From an uncultured bacterium (GTDB lineage: Bacteria > Bacillota > Clostridia > Lachnospirales > Lachnospiraceae), in contig CANSLJ010000002.1 of assembly GCA_947647735.1 (NCBI GenBank), positions 207,147 through 271,146 on the forward strand: a stretch of DNA of 64,000 bases. Direction: 5' to 3'. Positions 16,624 to 24,449 of this stretch are shown here, piece after piece. The notes beneath the pieces were generated by a model. It saw only the letters and a program-made list of their open reading frames with translations. It did no database searches and was not told the DNA's origin. Each line of letters begins with the position of its first letter. The first letter of the stretch is position 1. Both the position numbers and the translations under genes were made by a program.

Positions 16624-17754
16624 CTACAAAATACTCCTTTCCTCCTTCCCCTCACTTTCAGTAGGAAAAAGAACCGTTTTCGCTGCCCTGGTCACACGTT
16701 CTATGCTGTTCCAAAAACTTTTTGAAATAAAATATATAATAAGCGCCGCCGCAGTAACACTGACCAGTACAGTAATATTGATCTTCCAGAAACTATACTC
16801 CTCTCTCATCTTTGATATGATCTGCCCGCCCAGCCATTCTTGTATACAGTAAAATTCAAACGTGAATATCCCATAAAAAGAAAGAATACCTGCTGCCATT
16901 TTACCGACCAGTCCCAAAGGTACTTTTTCGCTGAACAGATACAAGATCCCTGCAATCAAAAAGGGCAGCGATACAGCAATCAATATATCCGGAATACAGC
17001 AGTTAGAAACAGGCACGAGGATATACATTCCTCCGATATTACTCAGATAGCTCAAATAAAACCCGAGAATACACATCATTACCAGAAAAACCCATGTCAG
17101 CCTGTCAAATATCATCTCCTTGTTTTTTGACAGCCAGCCCGCCAAAATCCCTAAGATAAAAACAGGAATCCTGTTCGTAAATCCAAACAGATCCTCCCGC
17201 AAAGTCATTCTGACACTCAATGTCCAGATCAACCACAGTATCAGAACACAGCCCGTAAAAATAATCTTATTCGAGGATCTCACCAAAAATCTGTAATACA
17301 ACGGAAACAGAATATAAAATGTCATGATCATCGGCACAAACCACAGAAAAGCATACATATCCTTCAAATAGAAATTAATGCCGGATATATTTTTCCAGAA
17401 TTCTACCGCCGGCCAATGCTCCAGAGCGCATCTTATAAGCGCCACCAGAAGAAAGGGAAGCAGGATGCGCCTTATCCTTTTATAATAAAACGACAACAAA
17501 TTCCGCGACTTATCGATAGAATATACCATTCCCATCCCCGAAAGGAAAAGAAAGATATCAACACCACAAAATCCGATCCTCTGCAAAAAATTTTCCATCA
17601 CGGAAAGCCCCGGATATTTGCCGAAAATCGGAAGCCATAGATGAAACACCAGAATCCAGAGCGCGGCAAATCCCATGACCGCACCCCGGTATCTGTGAAG
17701 TAATAAAAAGCCATTTTTACTGCTGAGCATTCCTGCCGGTTCTTTTGTATTCAA
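16624..17754 (-). CDS. Acyltransferase family 3 membrane protein
   Basis: A 376-residue polytopic membrane protein of the acyltransferase-3 (OafA/NodX-like) family, which O-acetylates or otherwise acylates cell-envelope glycans. Marks: RYRGAVMGFAALWILVFHLW (conserved Arg and His of the family near residues 22-38), GFCGVDIFLFLSGMGMVYS, FYYKRIRRILLPFLLV, and about ten hydrophobic helices. The start is a TTG (GAGGA seven bases upstream); the next ATG, 24 nt downstream, has a badly spaced site. It sits in an AT-rich stretch with no obvious glycan cluster nearby. Confidence 0.85.
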   Translation of the reverse strand: MNTKEPAGMLSSKNGFLLLHRYRGAVMGFAALWILVFHLWLPIFGKYPGLSVMENFLQRIGFCGVDIFLFLSGMGMVYSIDKSRNLLSFYYKRIRRILLPFLLVALIRCALEHWPAVEFWKNISGINFYLKDMYAFLWFVPMIMTFYILFPLYYRFLVRSSNKIIFTGCVLILWLIWTLSVRMTLREDLFGFTNRIPVFILGILAGWLSKNKEMIFDRLTWVFLVMMCILGFYLSYLSNIGGMYILVPVSNCCIPDILIAVSLPFLIAGILYLFSEKVPLGLVGKMAAGILSFYGIFTFEFYCIQEWLGGQIISKMREEYSFWKINITVLVSVTAAALIIYFISKSFWNSIERVTRAAKTVLFPTESEGKEERSIL

Positions 17755-17923
17755 AAATCTATCCTCTGTTCTGTTATTGATTCAGCAATATAGGAACCCA
17801 ATGCAGCTCTCATATTCTTAGAACTGCCTTACTTCCCTCCAAATTCGCAAATAATACCTGCCGATATCATAGCATATTCCTTCTATACCTGCAATCACTT
17901 GAGGCTTTCTTTCCCCGCTTTCT

Positions 17924-19192
17924 TCACGTCCCTGGTTCCGATATCCTCGTCACCGCCACATAGATCGCCGATATCTTATACCACGTGGGATAGTCCACGA
18001 TCCCCGAAGCCGGCAGGCCGAAGATCCTCTGAAAACTCCTCACCGCCTCCGCTGTCCTCGAGCCGAAAATACCGTCCGCCGCTATGGTCGGGATCGCCGG
18101 ATAATTCTGCGCGATACGGTTTAGCTGCTGCTGGATCTGTCTCACCTTATCCCCGCTGGAACCGATGGTCAGATTATAGCCGGGCCAGGAGGAAGGCACA
18201 CCGGATACGCTGGTCGCCGTATTGATATACATATTGCTCCCGTAATAATAACGTATGATCTCTATAGCAGAATATCCCTGATCCCCCAGATACTTGGAAC
18301 CCCACTGGGACAATCCGCTGCAGGTCACCGTCGTACCGTTGCAATAGGATGTGAAGATCGGCTGCTTCACCCCCGGCCTTGACAGAAAATTGGCAAAGAT
18401 CGTATCCACGAGATAACTGATATTGCTGAATATATTTCTCCCCCGCATCCACTTCTGATCGTACGCCGTGGAGGAGGTGATGGTAAAGTTTTTTCCCTGA
18501 TTTCTGTACCACTCAGTATAAACTCTATTCAATGTAAAGGACATGATCGCCAGAATATTGGCATAGATCGTCTGCTCCGGCCAGGTCGCGTAGATCTCCG
18601 AGGATGCCACGTTCTTGATGTAATCCCTGTAACGCACATAATAATTCTGCGCCGAAGTGTCATTCGGCAGCCCGTCATGCACCACGATCGTCTCCGGAAT
18701 CACAACCCTGCTGAGGACGATCTCCCCGTCCTCATCCATCGGTTTAATCTCATCCTCCTCGATCTTCGGCGGATAATCCCCGAACAATGTATGGGGCGGG
18801 ATCAGGATATCCTCCTCCGGAGCCGTCTCTATCTCCTCCGGCGTCATACTGATCGGCTGCACAGACTCCACCTCGGGCAGCACCTGCACGCCCTCCACCA
18901 CGACCGTCTCATAGCCTGGCGCCGTCACAGCGACATCATAATCCGCATAGGGCTGTTCATCCCCCGGCTCCAGCGAGTAGTCAAGAGGCGGCGCGGGCAG
19001 TTCCACCTCCACCGTCTGTCCCGAAATATTGGTATCCAGTTCTTCTATAACTGTATCCGGCTGCCCGGAGAGCGTTATCGTAACTTTTGCATCCGTCACC
19101 GGAAAAAAGCCCAGTGTGGAAGTCACATTTATCTGTAGTTTTCCCTTGTCAGTTAAATCTGCCTGCGCAGCATGCAGCTTATTTTGCGACAT
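17924..19192 (-). CDS. SpoIID-like and peptidoglycan-binding domain protein
   Basis: A 422-residue protein. Residues 18-108 look like a beta-sandwich (carboxypeptidase-regulatory-like) domain. About 180-330 is SpoIID/LytB-like, including YVRYRDYIKNVASSEIYATW and STAYDQKWMRGRNIF. Residues 345-410 form a peptidoglycan-binding type 1 domain (GDKVRQIQQQLNRIA, DGIFGSRTAEAVRSFQ). SpoIID relatives cut glycan strands at sporulation. There is no signal peptide, which is unusual for a wall-active protein but known in this clostridial family. The ATG at 19192 is preferred because GGAGA lies six bases upstream; an in-frame ATG five codons earlier has no site. Confidence 0.82.
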   Translation of the reverse strand: MSQNKLHAAQADLTDKGKLQINVTSTLGFFPVTDAKVTITLSGQPDTVIEELDTNISGQTVEVELPAPPLDYSLEPGDEQPYADYDVAVTAPGYETVVVEGVQVLPEVESVQPISMTPEEIETAPEEDILIPPHTLFGDYPPKIEEDEIKPMDEDGEIVLSRVVIPETIVVHDGLPNDTSAQNYYVRYRDYIKNVASSEIYATWPEQTIYANILAIMSFTLNRVYTEWYRNQGKNFTITSSTAYDQKWMRGRNIFSNISYLVDTIFANFLSRPGVKQPIFTSYCNGTTVTCSGLSQWGSKYLGDQGYSAIEIIRYYYGSNMYINTATSVSGVPSSWPGYNLTIGSSGDKVRQIQQQLNRIAQNYPAIPTIAADGIFGSRTAEAVRSFQRIFGLPASGIVDYPTWYKISAIYVAVTRISEPGT

Positions 19193-19234
19193 AAAAAATC
19201 TCCGCATATACTCTCTTACGAGTAATATATGCGG
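19193..19234 (-). promoter_or_regulatory. Leader hairpin at the start of the SpoIID-like gene
   Basis: On the - strand CCGCATATA (19226-19234) pairs with TATATGCGG (19202-19210). The 3' arm runs into the GGAGA ribosome site and a T6 stretch directly before the ATG. It could act as a terminator of the upstream TIM-barrel gene, or partly mask the ribosome site; the sequence does not decide between these. Confidence 0.5.
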
Positions 19235-19327
19235 AGAAATATTCTTCGTGCATCACAGCGCGTTTTTTGCCGCCCGCCTGTTCTGCCGGCATCTGTCGTG
19301 CAGCAGACAGAATACGCCTCCACTGCT

Positions 19328-20251
19328 TTACCTCTCGATCGACGCCGCCATTCTGTGATAGGTGTGGCGGATGCCCCGGATCGCCGTGGAATAGGCAAGT
19401 ATATTTTCCGGCAGGGACATCCCGCCGTAACCGGCATCCCCCAGATGGTGGATATCCGTTCCCGTCATCTTGCACATCAGCGCCAACCGCTTCATCGTAT
19501 CCGTATCGGCGCCTTCCTGAGAAGTGCCGATGGCGGTGATCGTCATCGCTCCCAGACGATGCGCGCATGCCACAAGCCGTCTCGCGTACTCTACGGTAAT
19601 TCCCGGTACTGTCCCCGGCGCAGGCAGAAGGATGATATCAGCCCCCGCCTTTACAAAACTTATCACATCCCCCTCCGTCATAATATTTTCCGCCGCTTCC
19701 GATAAAATTCCCGCCGCATGCATTTTCCCCGCCGCAAGGATAACTTTATCGCCCACAGCCTCCTTATATCTCTTTAATGTCTCGATGATCGCCGGATTGC
19801 TGACGCCCATCCCCGGATTCCCGGTCAGCAGGATCATATCTACGCCCATTTCTGCTGCCCGCACCGCATTCTCCACCGTGGCGCGCCGCCCCGGGGACAT
19901 CTTCCACATGGGCTCTGTCTCCCCTTCCTCGCCCTCCTCCACGGGCTCCAGATTAATACCGATCGGCCTTCCTGTCAGCCGCTTTAACATTACCACAGTA
20001 TTTTCCGGTTCCACCTCCGGCAGAGCGTTCACCACCGGGTTTATCACATCAAACATATTCAGCAGAAGGATATCCGCCCCCATCGCCGCCACAAACTCCG
20101 CGTTAGTCACATTTCCCAGCATCGGCTGCAGCGTCCCGATCGTCTCGCAGGCAATGATCCTGCCCTCGCTCTTTAAAATGGATTCCAACAGGTCTTCTTT
20201 CGTAAACTTCTGAAAGTCAGAAGCATAACAGTCTAACATTCTCTTTGCCAT
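19328..20251 (-). CDS. TIM-barrel protein of unknown function (DUF7916-like)
   Basis: A 307-residue protein resembling phosphoenolpyruvate-mutase or nicotinate-phosphoribosyl-like (beta/alpha)8 barrels: ETIGTLQPMLG, AAMGADILLLNMFDV, INLEPVEEGEEGE, GVDMILLTGNPGMGVS, ILAAGKMHAAG, GADIILLPAPGTVPG, TGTDIHHLGDAGYGG. The regular strand-loop pattern is clear, but I cannot name the reaction. Such proteins are sometimes annotated as haloacid-dehalogenase-like hydrolases, which the sequence does not support (no DxDxT). The ATG at 20251 is chosen for the GGGGG site just upstream and because the frame upstream runs into repeat R3. Confidence 0.7.
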   Translation of the reverse strand: MAKRMLDCYASDFQKFTKEDLLESILKSEGRIIACETIGTLQPMLGNVTNAEFVAAMGADILLLNMFDVINPVVNALPEVEPENTVVMLKRLTGRPIGINLEPVEEGEEGETEPMWKMSPGRRATVENAVRAAEMGVDMILLTGNPGMGVSNPAIIETLKRYKEAVGDKVILAAGKMHAAGILSEAAENIMTEGDVISFVKAGADIILLPAPGTVPGITVEYARRLVACAHRLGAMTITAIGTSQEGADTDTMKRLALMCKMTGTDIHHLGDAGYGGMSLPENILAYSTAIRGIRHTYHRMAASIER

Positions 20252-20260
20252 AAATCCCCC

Positions 20261-20307
20261 ATTCCAGTTCCGCATCCGCTCCCCCGATATCCAGAACAGA
20301 TGCTGTA
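20261..20307 (-). repeat. Short family-R repeat R3
   Basis: Only the two ends of the element are present: on the - strand ACAGCATCTG on the left and GCGGATGCGGAACTGGAATGGGGG on the right (given here as boundaries 20307 to 20256). GCATC and GATGC still pair. The right end again provides the ribosome site of the next gene (start 20251). It appears to be an internal-deletion derivative of the full repeat. Confidence 0.65.
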
Positions 20308-20709
20308 TCACTTCAATTCCAATGTCATTTGCTCCGCCTCCCCCGGCACGATCACTCCGATCTCCATAAAGATCGGATACAGATAACTCGCCCCGAAGGT
20401 TTTCAGCTTCTTCGGACCGCTCACCGGAAGATGAGCCTTCTGCAGTTCCATCGCATTCCAGAGCGACAGATTTACCGTGGACCGGGTAATGGACTTGTCC
20501 TTCCTGCTGACAAATATTTCATACCCTTTAATAGAATAGCTATAGTCCAGATGCTTTGCCGTCTCGAAGCTTTTCCCTTCCAGCATCACCAGCACATCCC
20601 ACAGCGCGTCCTCCAACAATGTCCGGGAATCGTTTTCTCCCCGGATCTCCTTTTCCACTAATTCCTTCAACTCGCGAAGCTTTTCTTCCTGTTTCGATTC
20701 AGAAGCCAT
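20308..20709 (-). CDS. Conserved hypothetical protein
   Basis: A 133-residue protein that I do not recognise. The first 30 residues are charged and helical (KQEEKLRELKELVEKEIRG), then a compact domain with SITRSTVNLSLWNAMELQ, GPKKLKTFGASYLYPIFMEIGVI and an acidic end. The STV..AL/GP.KL.. pattern has the feel of a small DNA-binding or enzyme-associated fold, but this is not enough to call. Its start overlaps the end of the VanZ-family gene by 43 nt, so the two are cotranscribed. AAAGG lies before the ATG. Confidence 0.7.
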   Translation of the reverse strand: MASESKQEEKLRELKELVEKEIRGENDSRTLLEDALWDVLVMLEGKSFETAKHLDYSYSIKGYEIFVSRKDKSITRSTVNLSLWNAMELQKAHLPVSGPKKLKTFGASYLYPIFMEIGVIVPGEAEQMTLELK

Positions 20710-21158
20710 ATCTTTGCCTTTCCCGTCAGCCAGTATACTGCCAGCATAAACAGCATCCCGCAGATAAATCCAGCCATATCAATACAGACGTCCCCGATAC
20801 CGGGTGACCTTCCCGCAGAAAAAAACTGGATCGATTCGTCTATAACCGCCGTCAAAAAACCGGTCAGAACTACCCCCTTCCAGTATTTTTTCAGCTTTAA
20901 ACAGTATACCATAAACAGAAGTACCGTCAATACGCCTTCCAGTCCGTATTCCGAAAAGTGGGCAAGTTTCCGGACAAAATGTTCTGTTATCACCTCTTTA
21001 CCACCCTGTCCGAAAATTTCATTGATCGCCTCCGTAACCCTGCCGCTCCGCCCGGAAGATACCTCCGCAGTTTCCATAGAATTGTGCCAGATAAACGTAA
21101 TACAGGCAAAAAACAACAGCGTGATGACGATCCGCGCCAGTATCCGTAAACTCTTCAT
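20667..21158 (-). CDS. VanZ-family membrane protein
   Basis: A 163-residue protein with four hydrophobic helices and the VanZ pattern: VRKLAHFSEYGLEGVL (residues 61-76), AVIDESIQFFSAGRSPGIGDVCIDMAGFICG (key residues D, E, Q, GR and D). VanZ proteins give low teicoplanin resistance in enterococci, but most homologues have no known role. It begins 6 bp after the DegV gene and overlaps the downstream hypothetical gene by 43 nt, so these are one operon. Confidence 0.88.
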   Translation of the reverse strand: MKSLRILARIVITLLFFACITFIWHNSMETAEVSSGRSGRVTEAINEIFGQGGKEVITEHFVRKLAHFSEYGLEGVLTVLLFMVYCLKLKKYWKGVVLTGFLTAVIDESIQFFSAGRSPGIGDVCIDMAGFICGMLFMLAVYWLTGKAKIWLLNRNRKKSFAS

Positions 21159-21164
21159 AGCGCT

Positions 21165-22052
21165 TTAATCCTTCCTGTCATCGCCCCAGAAAAACAGCGC
21201 CACCGTGCCTGGTCCTGTATGGCTTCCGATGGTCGTGCCGATATGGTTGATAACAACCTTCTTATCCAGCTTTGGAAACGCCTCCTCCACCAGATCTGCC
21301 ACTTTTCTGGCATCCTCATAACATGCTGACTGGGAAATATAACACTTCCCGTTATAGTCTGCCCCGCCTTCTGCATGTTCTTTCATCTTAGCCACAATTT
21401 CCTGAATGACTTTTTTCTTCGTCCGTATCTTCTGCCTCGGGATCAGCTTCCCCTCATGGTCCACATTGAGCAGCGGGCAGATATTCAGCACCATGCCGAC
21501 AGTCCCCGCTGTTTTGGAGATCCTGCCGCCCTTGATATAAAAAGTCAGGTCCGTGGAGAAAAACCAGTGATGGAGCTTACGCTTATTCTCCTCCAGCCAG
21601 TTCTTTACCTCCTCGATGCTCTTTCCCTCATCTCTCAGATCCGCCGCCTTATCCATCAAAAGCCCGTAACCGGAGGACGCCGCCAGCGAATCCACGATCC
21701 ATATCTTACGGTCAGGATATGCTTCCGCAAGCTCCCCTGCCGCCAGCTTTGCCGAATTATAAACGCCGGAAATACCGGAGGAGAGCGTCACATGGAGAAT
21801 ATCCCTTCCCTCCTTTAAGAAGGGCTCAAAATATTCTTTAAACTCCTCCGCATTGATCTGGGAGGTTCTGGTCTCCGCCCCGTCCTTCATCCTCTGGTAA
21901 AATTCCGCAAATGGAATGGACTGTCCCAGATCGTCCCTGTACTGTTTTCCGTCCAGCTCAAAATGGAAACAGATATATCTGATATCTCTCTTTTCAAAAT
22001 GCTCCTTTTCCAGATCTGCTGTGGAGCAACAGCTAATGATATAATCGCTCAA
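21165..22052 (-). CDS. DegV-family fatty-acid-binding protein
   Basis: A 295-residue DegV protein. In the FakAB system such proteins hold a fatty acid for phosphorylation by FakA; whether this copy does is inferred from family. Visible marks: SCCSTADL at the N-terminus, RTSQINAEEF, HVTLSSGISGVYNSA, WIVDSLAASSGYG and FYIKGGRISKTAG, VLNICPLLNVDHEGKL, and a C-terminal IGTTIGSHTGPGTV. The start is a TTG with AGGAGA six bases upstream. It follows htpG by about 75 bp, with a hairpin and a trace of repeat family R between. Confidence 0.92.
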   Translation of the reverse strand: MSDYIISCCSTADLEKEHFEKRDIRYICFHFELDGKQYRDDLGQSIPFAEFYQRMKDGAETRTSQINAEEFKEYFEPFLKEGRDILHVTLSSGISGVYNSAKLAAGELAEAYPDRKIWIVDSLAASSGYGLLMDKAADLRDEGKSIEEVKNWLEENKRKLHHWFFSTDLTFYIKGGRISKTAGTVGMVLNICPLLNVDHEGKLIPRQKIRTKKKVIQEIVAKMKEHAEGGADYNGKCYISQSACYEDARKVADLVEEAFPKLDKKVVINHIGTTIGSHTGPGTVALFFWGDDRKD

Positions 22053-22059
22053 CCCTCTC

Positions 22060-22109
22060 TCCTATTTCAGTGTTATGCACTTAAGGCAGAGACCGTTTCC
22101 GTCTCTGCC
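22060..22109 (-). repeat. Hairpin plus family-R right-end trace (R4)
   Basis: A perfect stem GGCAGAGAC / GTCTCTGCC (22085-22093 and 22101-22109) follows htpG without a T-run. Just downstream, CACTGAAATAGGAGA resembles the right end of family R and holds the ribosome site of the DegV gene. The assignment to family R is weak by itself. Confidence 0.4.
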
Positions 22110-22127
22110 CAAGTATGGAAATTATAT

Positions 22128-24224
22128 TTACTTGTTCGTGAGAAGCATCATGATCTCATTGCTTCTTGTTATAAATTTCGCCATCTCTTCCGCCGCCAGC
22201 GGTGCGTTCTGGATCTTTGCCAGATCGTAAAGCTGCTCGCAGATCATCTTGGAATCCTTATCCTCCTTGTGTTCCATGACATACTGTACCAGCGGATGGT
22301 TTGCATTCAGGATCAGTGTCTCTCCCTCCTGGCCGAAAGCACCCATATCCATGCCGCCCACTGCATACATCTTCATCATATCCTGCATCCTGCGGCTTTC
22401 TTCGGAGATCGTCAGCATGGAAGAAACCTTCTTGTTTTTCAGCTTCTCCAGTTTCACGGTCAGCTTATCCTTTTTCAGTGCTTTTTTCATCAGCTTGCCG
22501 ATCGCTTCCGCATTCTCCTCCAGCTCCTTCTCAGCCTTCTTGGATGTTTTTGCCTTAAAGTTCTCGGTCAGGTCGGCATCGATACGCATGAACTTAATGC
22601 CCTCGTTTTTGGATTCAAGCTGCTGCACAAAAGGCTGGTCGATATTGTGTGTCAGGATCACAGCATCCATCTTTGCCGCCTTGAACATATTGATATACTG
22701 TCCCTGCTGCTGTTCATCGGTCACATAATAGATAACCTTTTCCTTCTTTTCCTCTTCTTCCGCCTCCGCAGGCTCAACGCTTTCCTCGTCCTCTGTCACG
22801 ATCTCGGCTTCCACCTTCTCGCCGTTCTCATCCACCGCCGTTTCACCTTCGGCGCTTTCGCTCTTCTCCTCTTCCTCGACCTCATCCGGATCGCTCTTTG
22901 CCACTTCCAGGCACTCCGGCAGAGTCAGATATTTTCCATCCAGATTCTTAAAGAGGATATAATCTGTCATCTTCTCACAGAACTTGTCATCCTTGAGGCA
23001 TCCGAACTTGATAAACGGGCTGATATCATCCCAGTATTTATCATACTCTTCCTTGTCTGTCTTGCACATGCCGGAGAGCTTATCCGCCACTTTCTTTGTG
23101 ATATAATCGGATATCTTCTTCACAAAACCGTCATTCTGCAGTGCGCTTCTCGAAACGTTCAGCGGCAGGTCCGGACAGTCGATCACGCCCTTTAACAGAA
23201 GCAGGAATTCCGGAATGACTTCCTTGATATTATCTGCAATAAACACCTGATTATTATATAATTTGATCTTTCCCTCGATGGACTCATATTCCAGATTGAT
23301 CTTCGGGAAATACAGGATACCCTTTAAGTTGAACGGATAGTCCATATTTAAATGGATCCAGAACAACGGCTCCTTGTAATCCTGAAATACCTTGCGGTAA
23401 AATTCCAGATATTCTTCCCTGGTGCACTCATTAGGATGCTTTGCCCAGAGCGGGCTCGTATCGTTTAACAGCTGGGGGCGTCTCTTGATCTTCAGACGCT
23501 GCTTGTCCTCCTCCTTCTCCTTCGGCAGTTCCTCCACCACAACATCGCTCTCTAACTTCTCATCCGCGTCGATGGTCTGTGTCTCATCACTTTCCTCCTT
23601 CGAGAGATAGATCTCGGTCGGCATAAAGGAACAGTATTTCTGAACAACGCTTCTCGCCTCATATTCATTGCAGTATTTCAGGCAGTCCTCATTCAAAAAC
23701 AGCGTGACGGTCGTACCGACCTCCGCCTTGTCCCCCTTGTCCATGGAGAACTCCGTACCGCCGTCACATTCCCAGTGCACCGGCTCCGCGCCCTCTTTCC
23801 ATGACAACGAATCAATGTGCACTTCGTCCGCCACCATAAACGCAGAATAGAAACCGAGGCCGAAATGCCCGATGATCTGGTCTTCGTTCGTTTTATCTTT
23901 ATACTGTGCAATGAAGTCCGTCGCGCCGGAAAAAGCGATCTGGTTGATATACTCTTCCACTTCGTCCGCCGTCATACCGATACCGTTATCAGTGATCTTG
24001 ATGGTCTTTTTCTCAGGATGGATCTGTACGTCTATCCGCGCCTTAAAATCATCGGGCAGAGTATACTCACCCATCATATCCAGTTTTTTCAGTTTTGTGA
24101 TAGCATCACATCCGTTGGAGATCAGCTCCCGATAGAAAATATCCTGATCGGAATACAGCCACTTTTTGATAATAGGAAAAATGTTATCACTGTTGATTGA
24201 TAAGTTTCCGCTTCTTGCTGCCAT
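22128..24224 (-). CDS. htpG: HSP90-family molecular chaperone HtpG
   Basis: A 698-residue chaperone. N-terminal GHKL ATPase: FYRELISNGCDAITKLKK (binding Glu/Asn helix; SNGCDA replaces the more usual SNASDA), ITDNGIGMT, GHFGLGFYSAFMV. A middle domain carries the conserved SRSALQ arginine region. The linker before the C-terminal dimer domain has an unusually long acidic insert (about residues 455-510, many Glu). A CIRCE operator lies 139 bp upstream, so HrcA repression is expected, unlike B. subtilis htpG, which is not CIRCE controlled. Confidence 0.95.
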   Translation of the reverse strand: MAARSGNLSINSDNIFPIIKKWLYSDQDIFYRELISNGCDAITKLKKLDMMGEYTLPDDFKARIDVQIHPEKKTIKITDNGIGMTADEVEEYINQIAFSGATDFIAQYKDKTNEDQIIGHFGLGFYSAFMVADEVHIDSLSWKEGAEPVHWECDGGTEFSMDKGDKAEVGTTVTLFLNEDCLKYCNEYEARSVVQKYCSFMPTEIYLSKEESDETQTIDADEKLESDVVVEELPKEKEEDKQRLKIKRRPQLLNDTSPLWAKHPNECTREEYLEFYRKVFQDYKEPLFWIHLNMDYPFNLKGILYFPKINLEYESIEGKIKLYNNQVFIADNIKEVIPEFLLLLKGVIDCPDLPLNVSRSALQNDGFVKKISDYITKKVADKLSGMCKTDKEEYDKYWDDISPFIKFGCLKDDKFCEKMTDYILFKNLDGKYLTLPECLEVAKSDPDEVEEEEKSESAEGETAVDENGEKVEAEIVTEDEESVEPAEAEEEEKKEKVIYYVTDEQQQGQYINMFKAAKMDAVILTHNIDQPFVQQLESKNEGIKFMRIDADLTENFKAKTSKKAEKELEENAEAIGKLMKKALKKDKLTVKLEKLKNKKVSSMLTISEESRRMQDMMKMYAVGGMDMGAFGQEGETLILNANHPLVQYVMEHKEDKDSKMICEQLYDLAKIQNAPLAAEEMAKFITRSNEIMMLLTNK

Positions 24225-24326
24225 GTCTTATTCGCTCCTTCTTCTATTTTTGCTAATATATGTCTGAGGTTTTGTATTTTCCGCCTTACATCTTTTCAGG
24301 CTTGTAAATACTCTTCACAATAAACA

Positions 24327-24355
24327 AGTTTATCTCGCTCTTTGAAACAAGTCAA
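24327..24355 (-). promoter_or_regulatory. Candidate sigma-A promoter of htpG
   Basis: On the - strand a -35 TTGACT (24350-24355), 17-bp spacer and -10 TAAACT (24327-24332) lie between CIRCE and htpG. An alternative is a TATTAT -10 (24389-24394) abutting CIRCE, which would place the operator at the transcription start as is usual for HrcA targets. Confidence 0.5.
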
Positions 24356-24362
24356 GAAAAAA

Positions 24363-24389
24363 TTAGCACTCGTTTAAACAGAGTGCTAA
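24363..24389. promoter_or_regulatory. CIRCE operator (HrcA binding site)
   Basis: A perfect TTAGCACTC, nine bases, GAGTGCTAA, the exact CIRCE consensus. It lies between the PrsA-like gene (ends 24450) and htpG (starts 24224), and both are - strand, so the controlled gene is htpG. Confidence 0.93.
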
Positions 24390-24449
24390 TAATATCGCTA
24401 AAACCATTGATTTTACTGGGTTTTTTGTATTTCTTAAATTTCTCTAAAA

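Noticed and set aside
21963-23195. A 410-codon + strand frame opposite DegV and htpG
   Set aside because: Antisense to htpG; hydrophobic low-complexity translation without family motifs.
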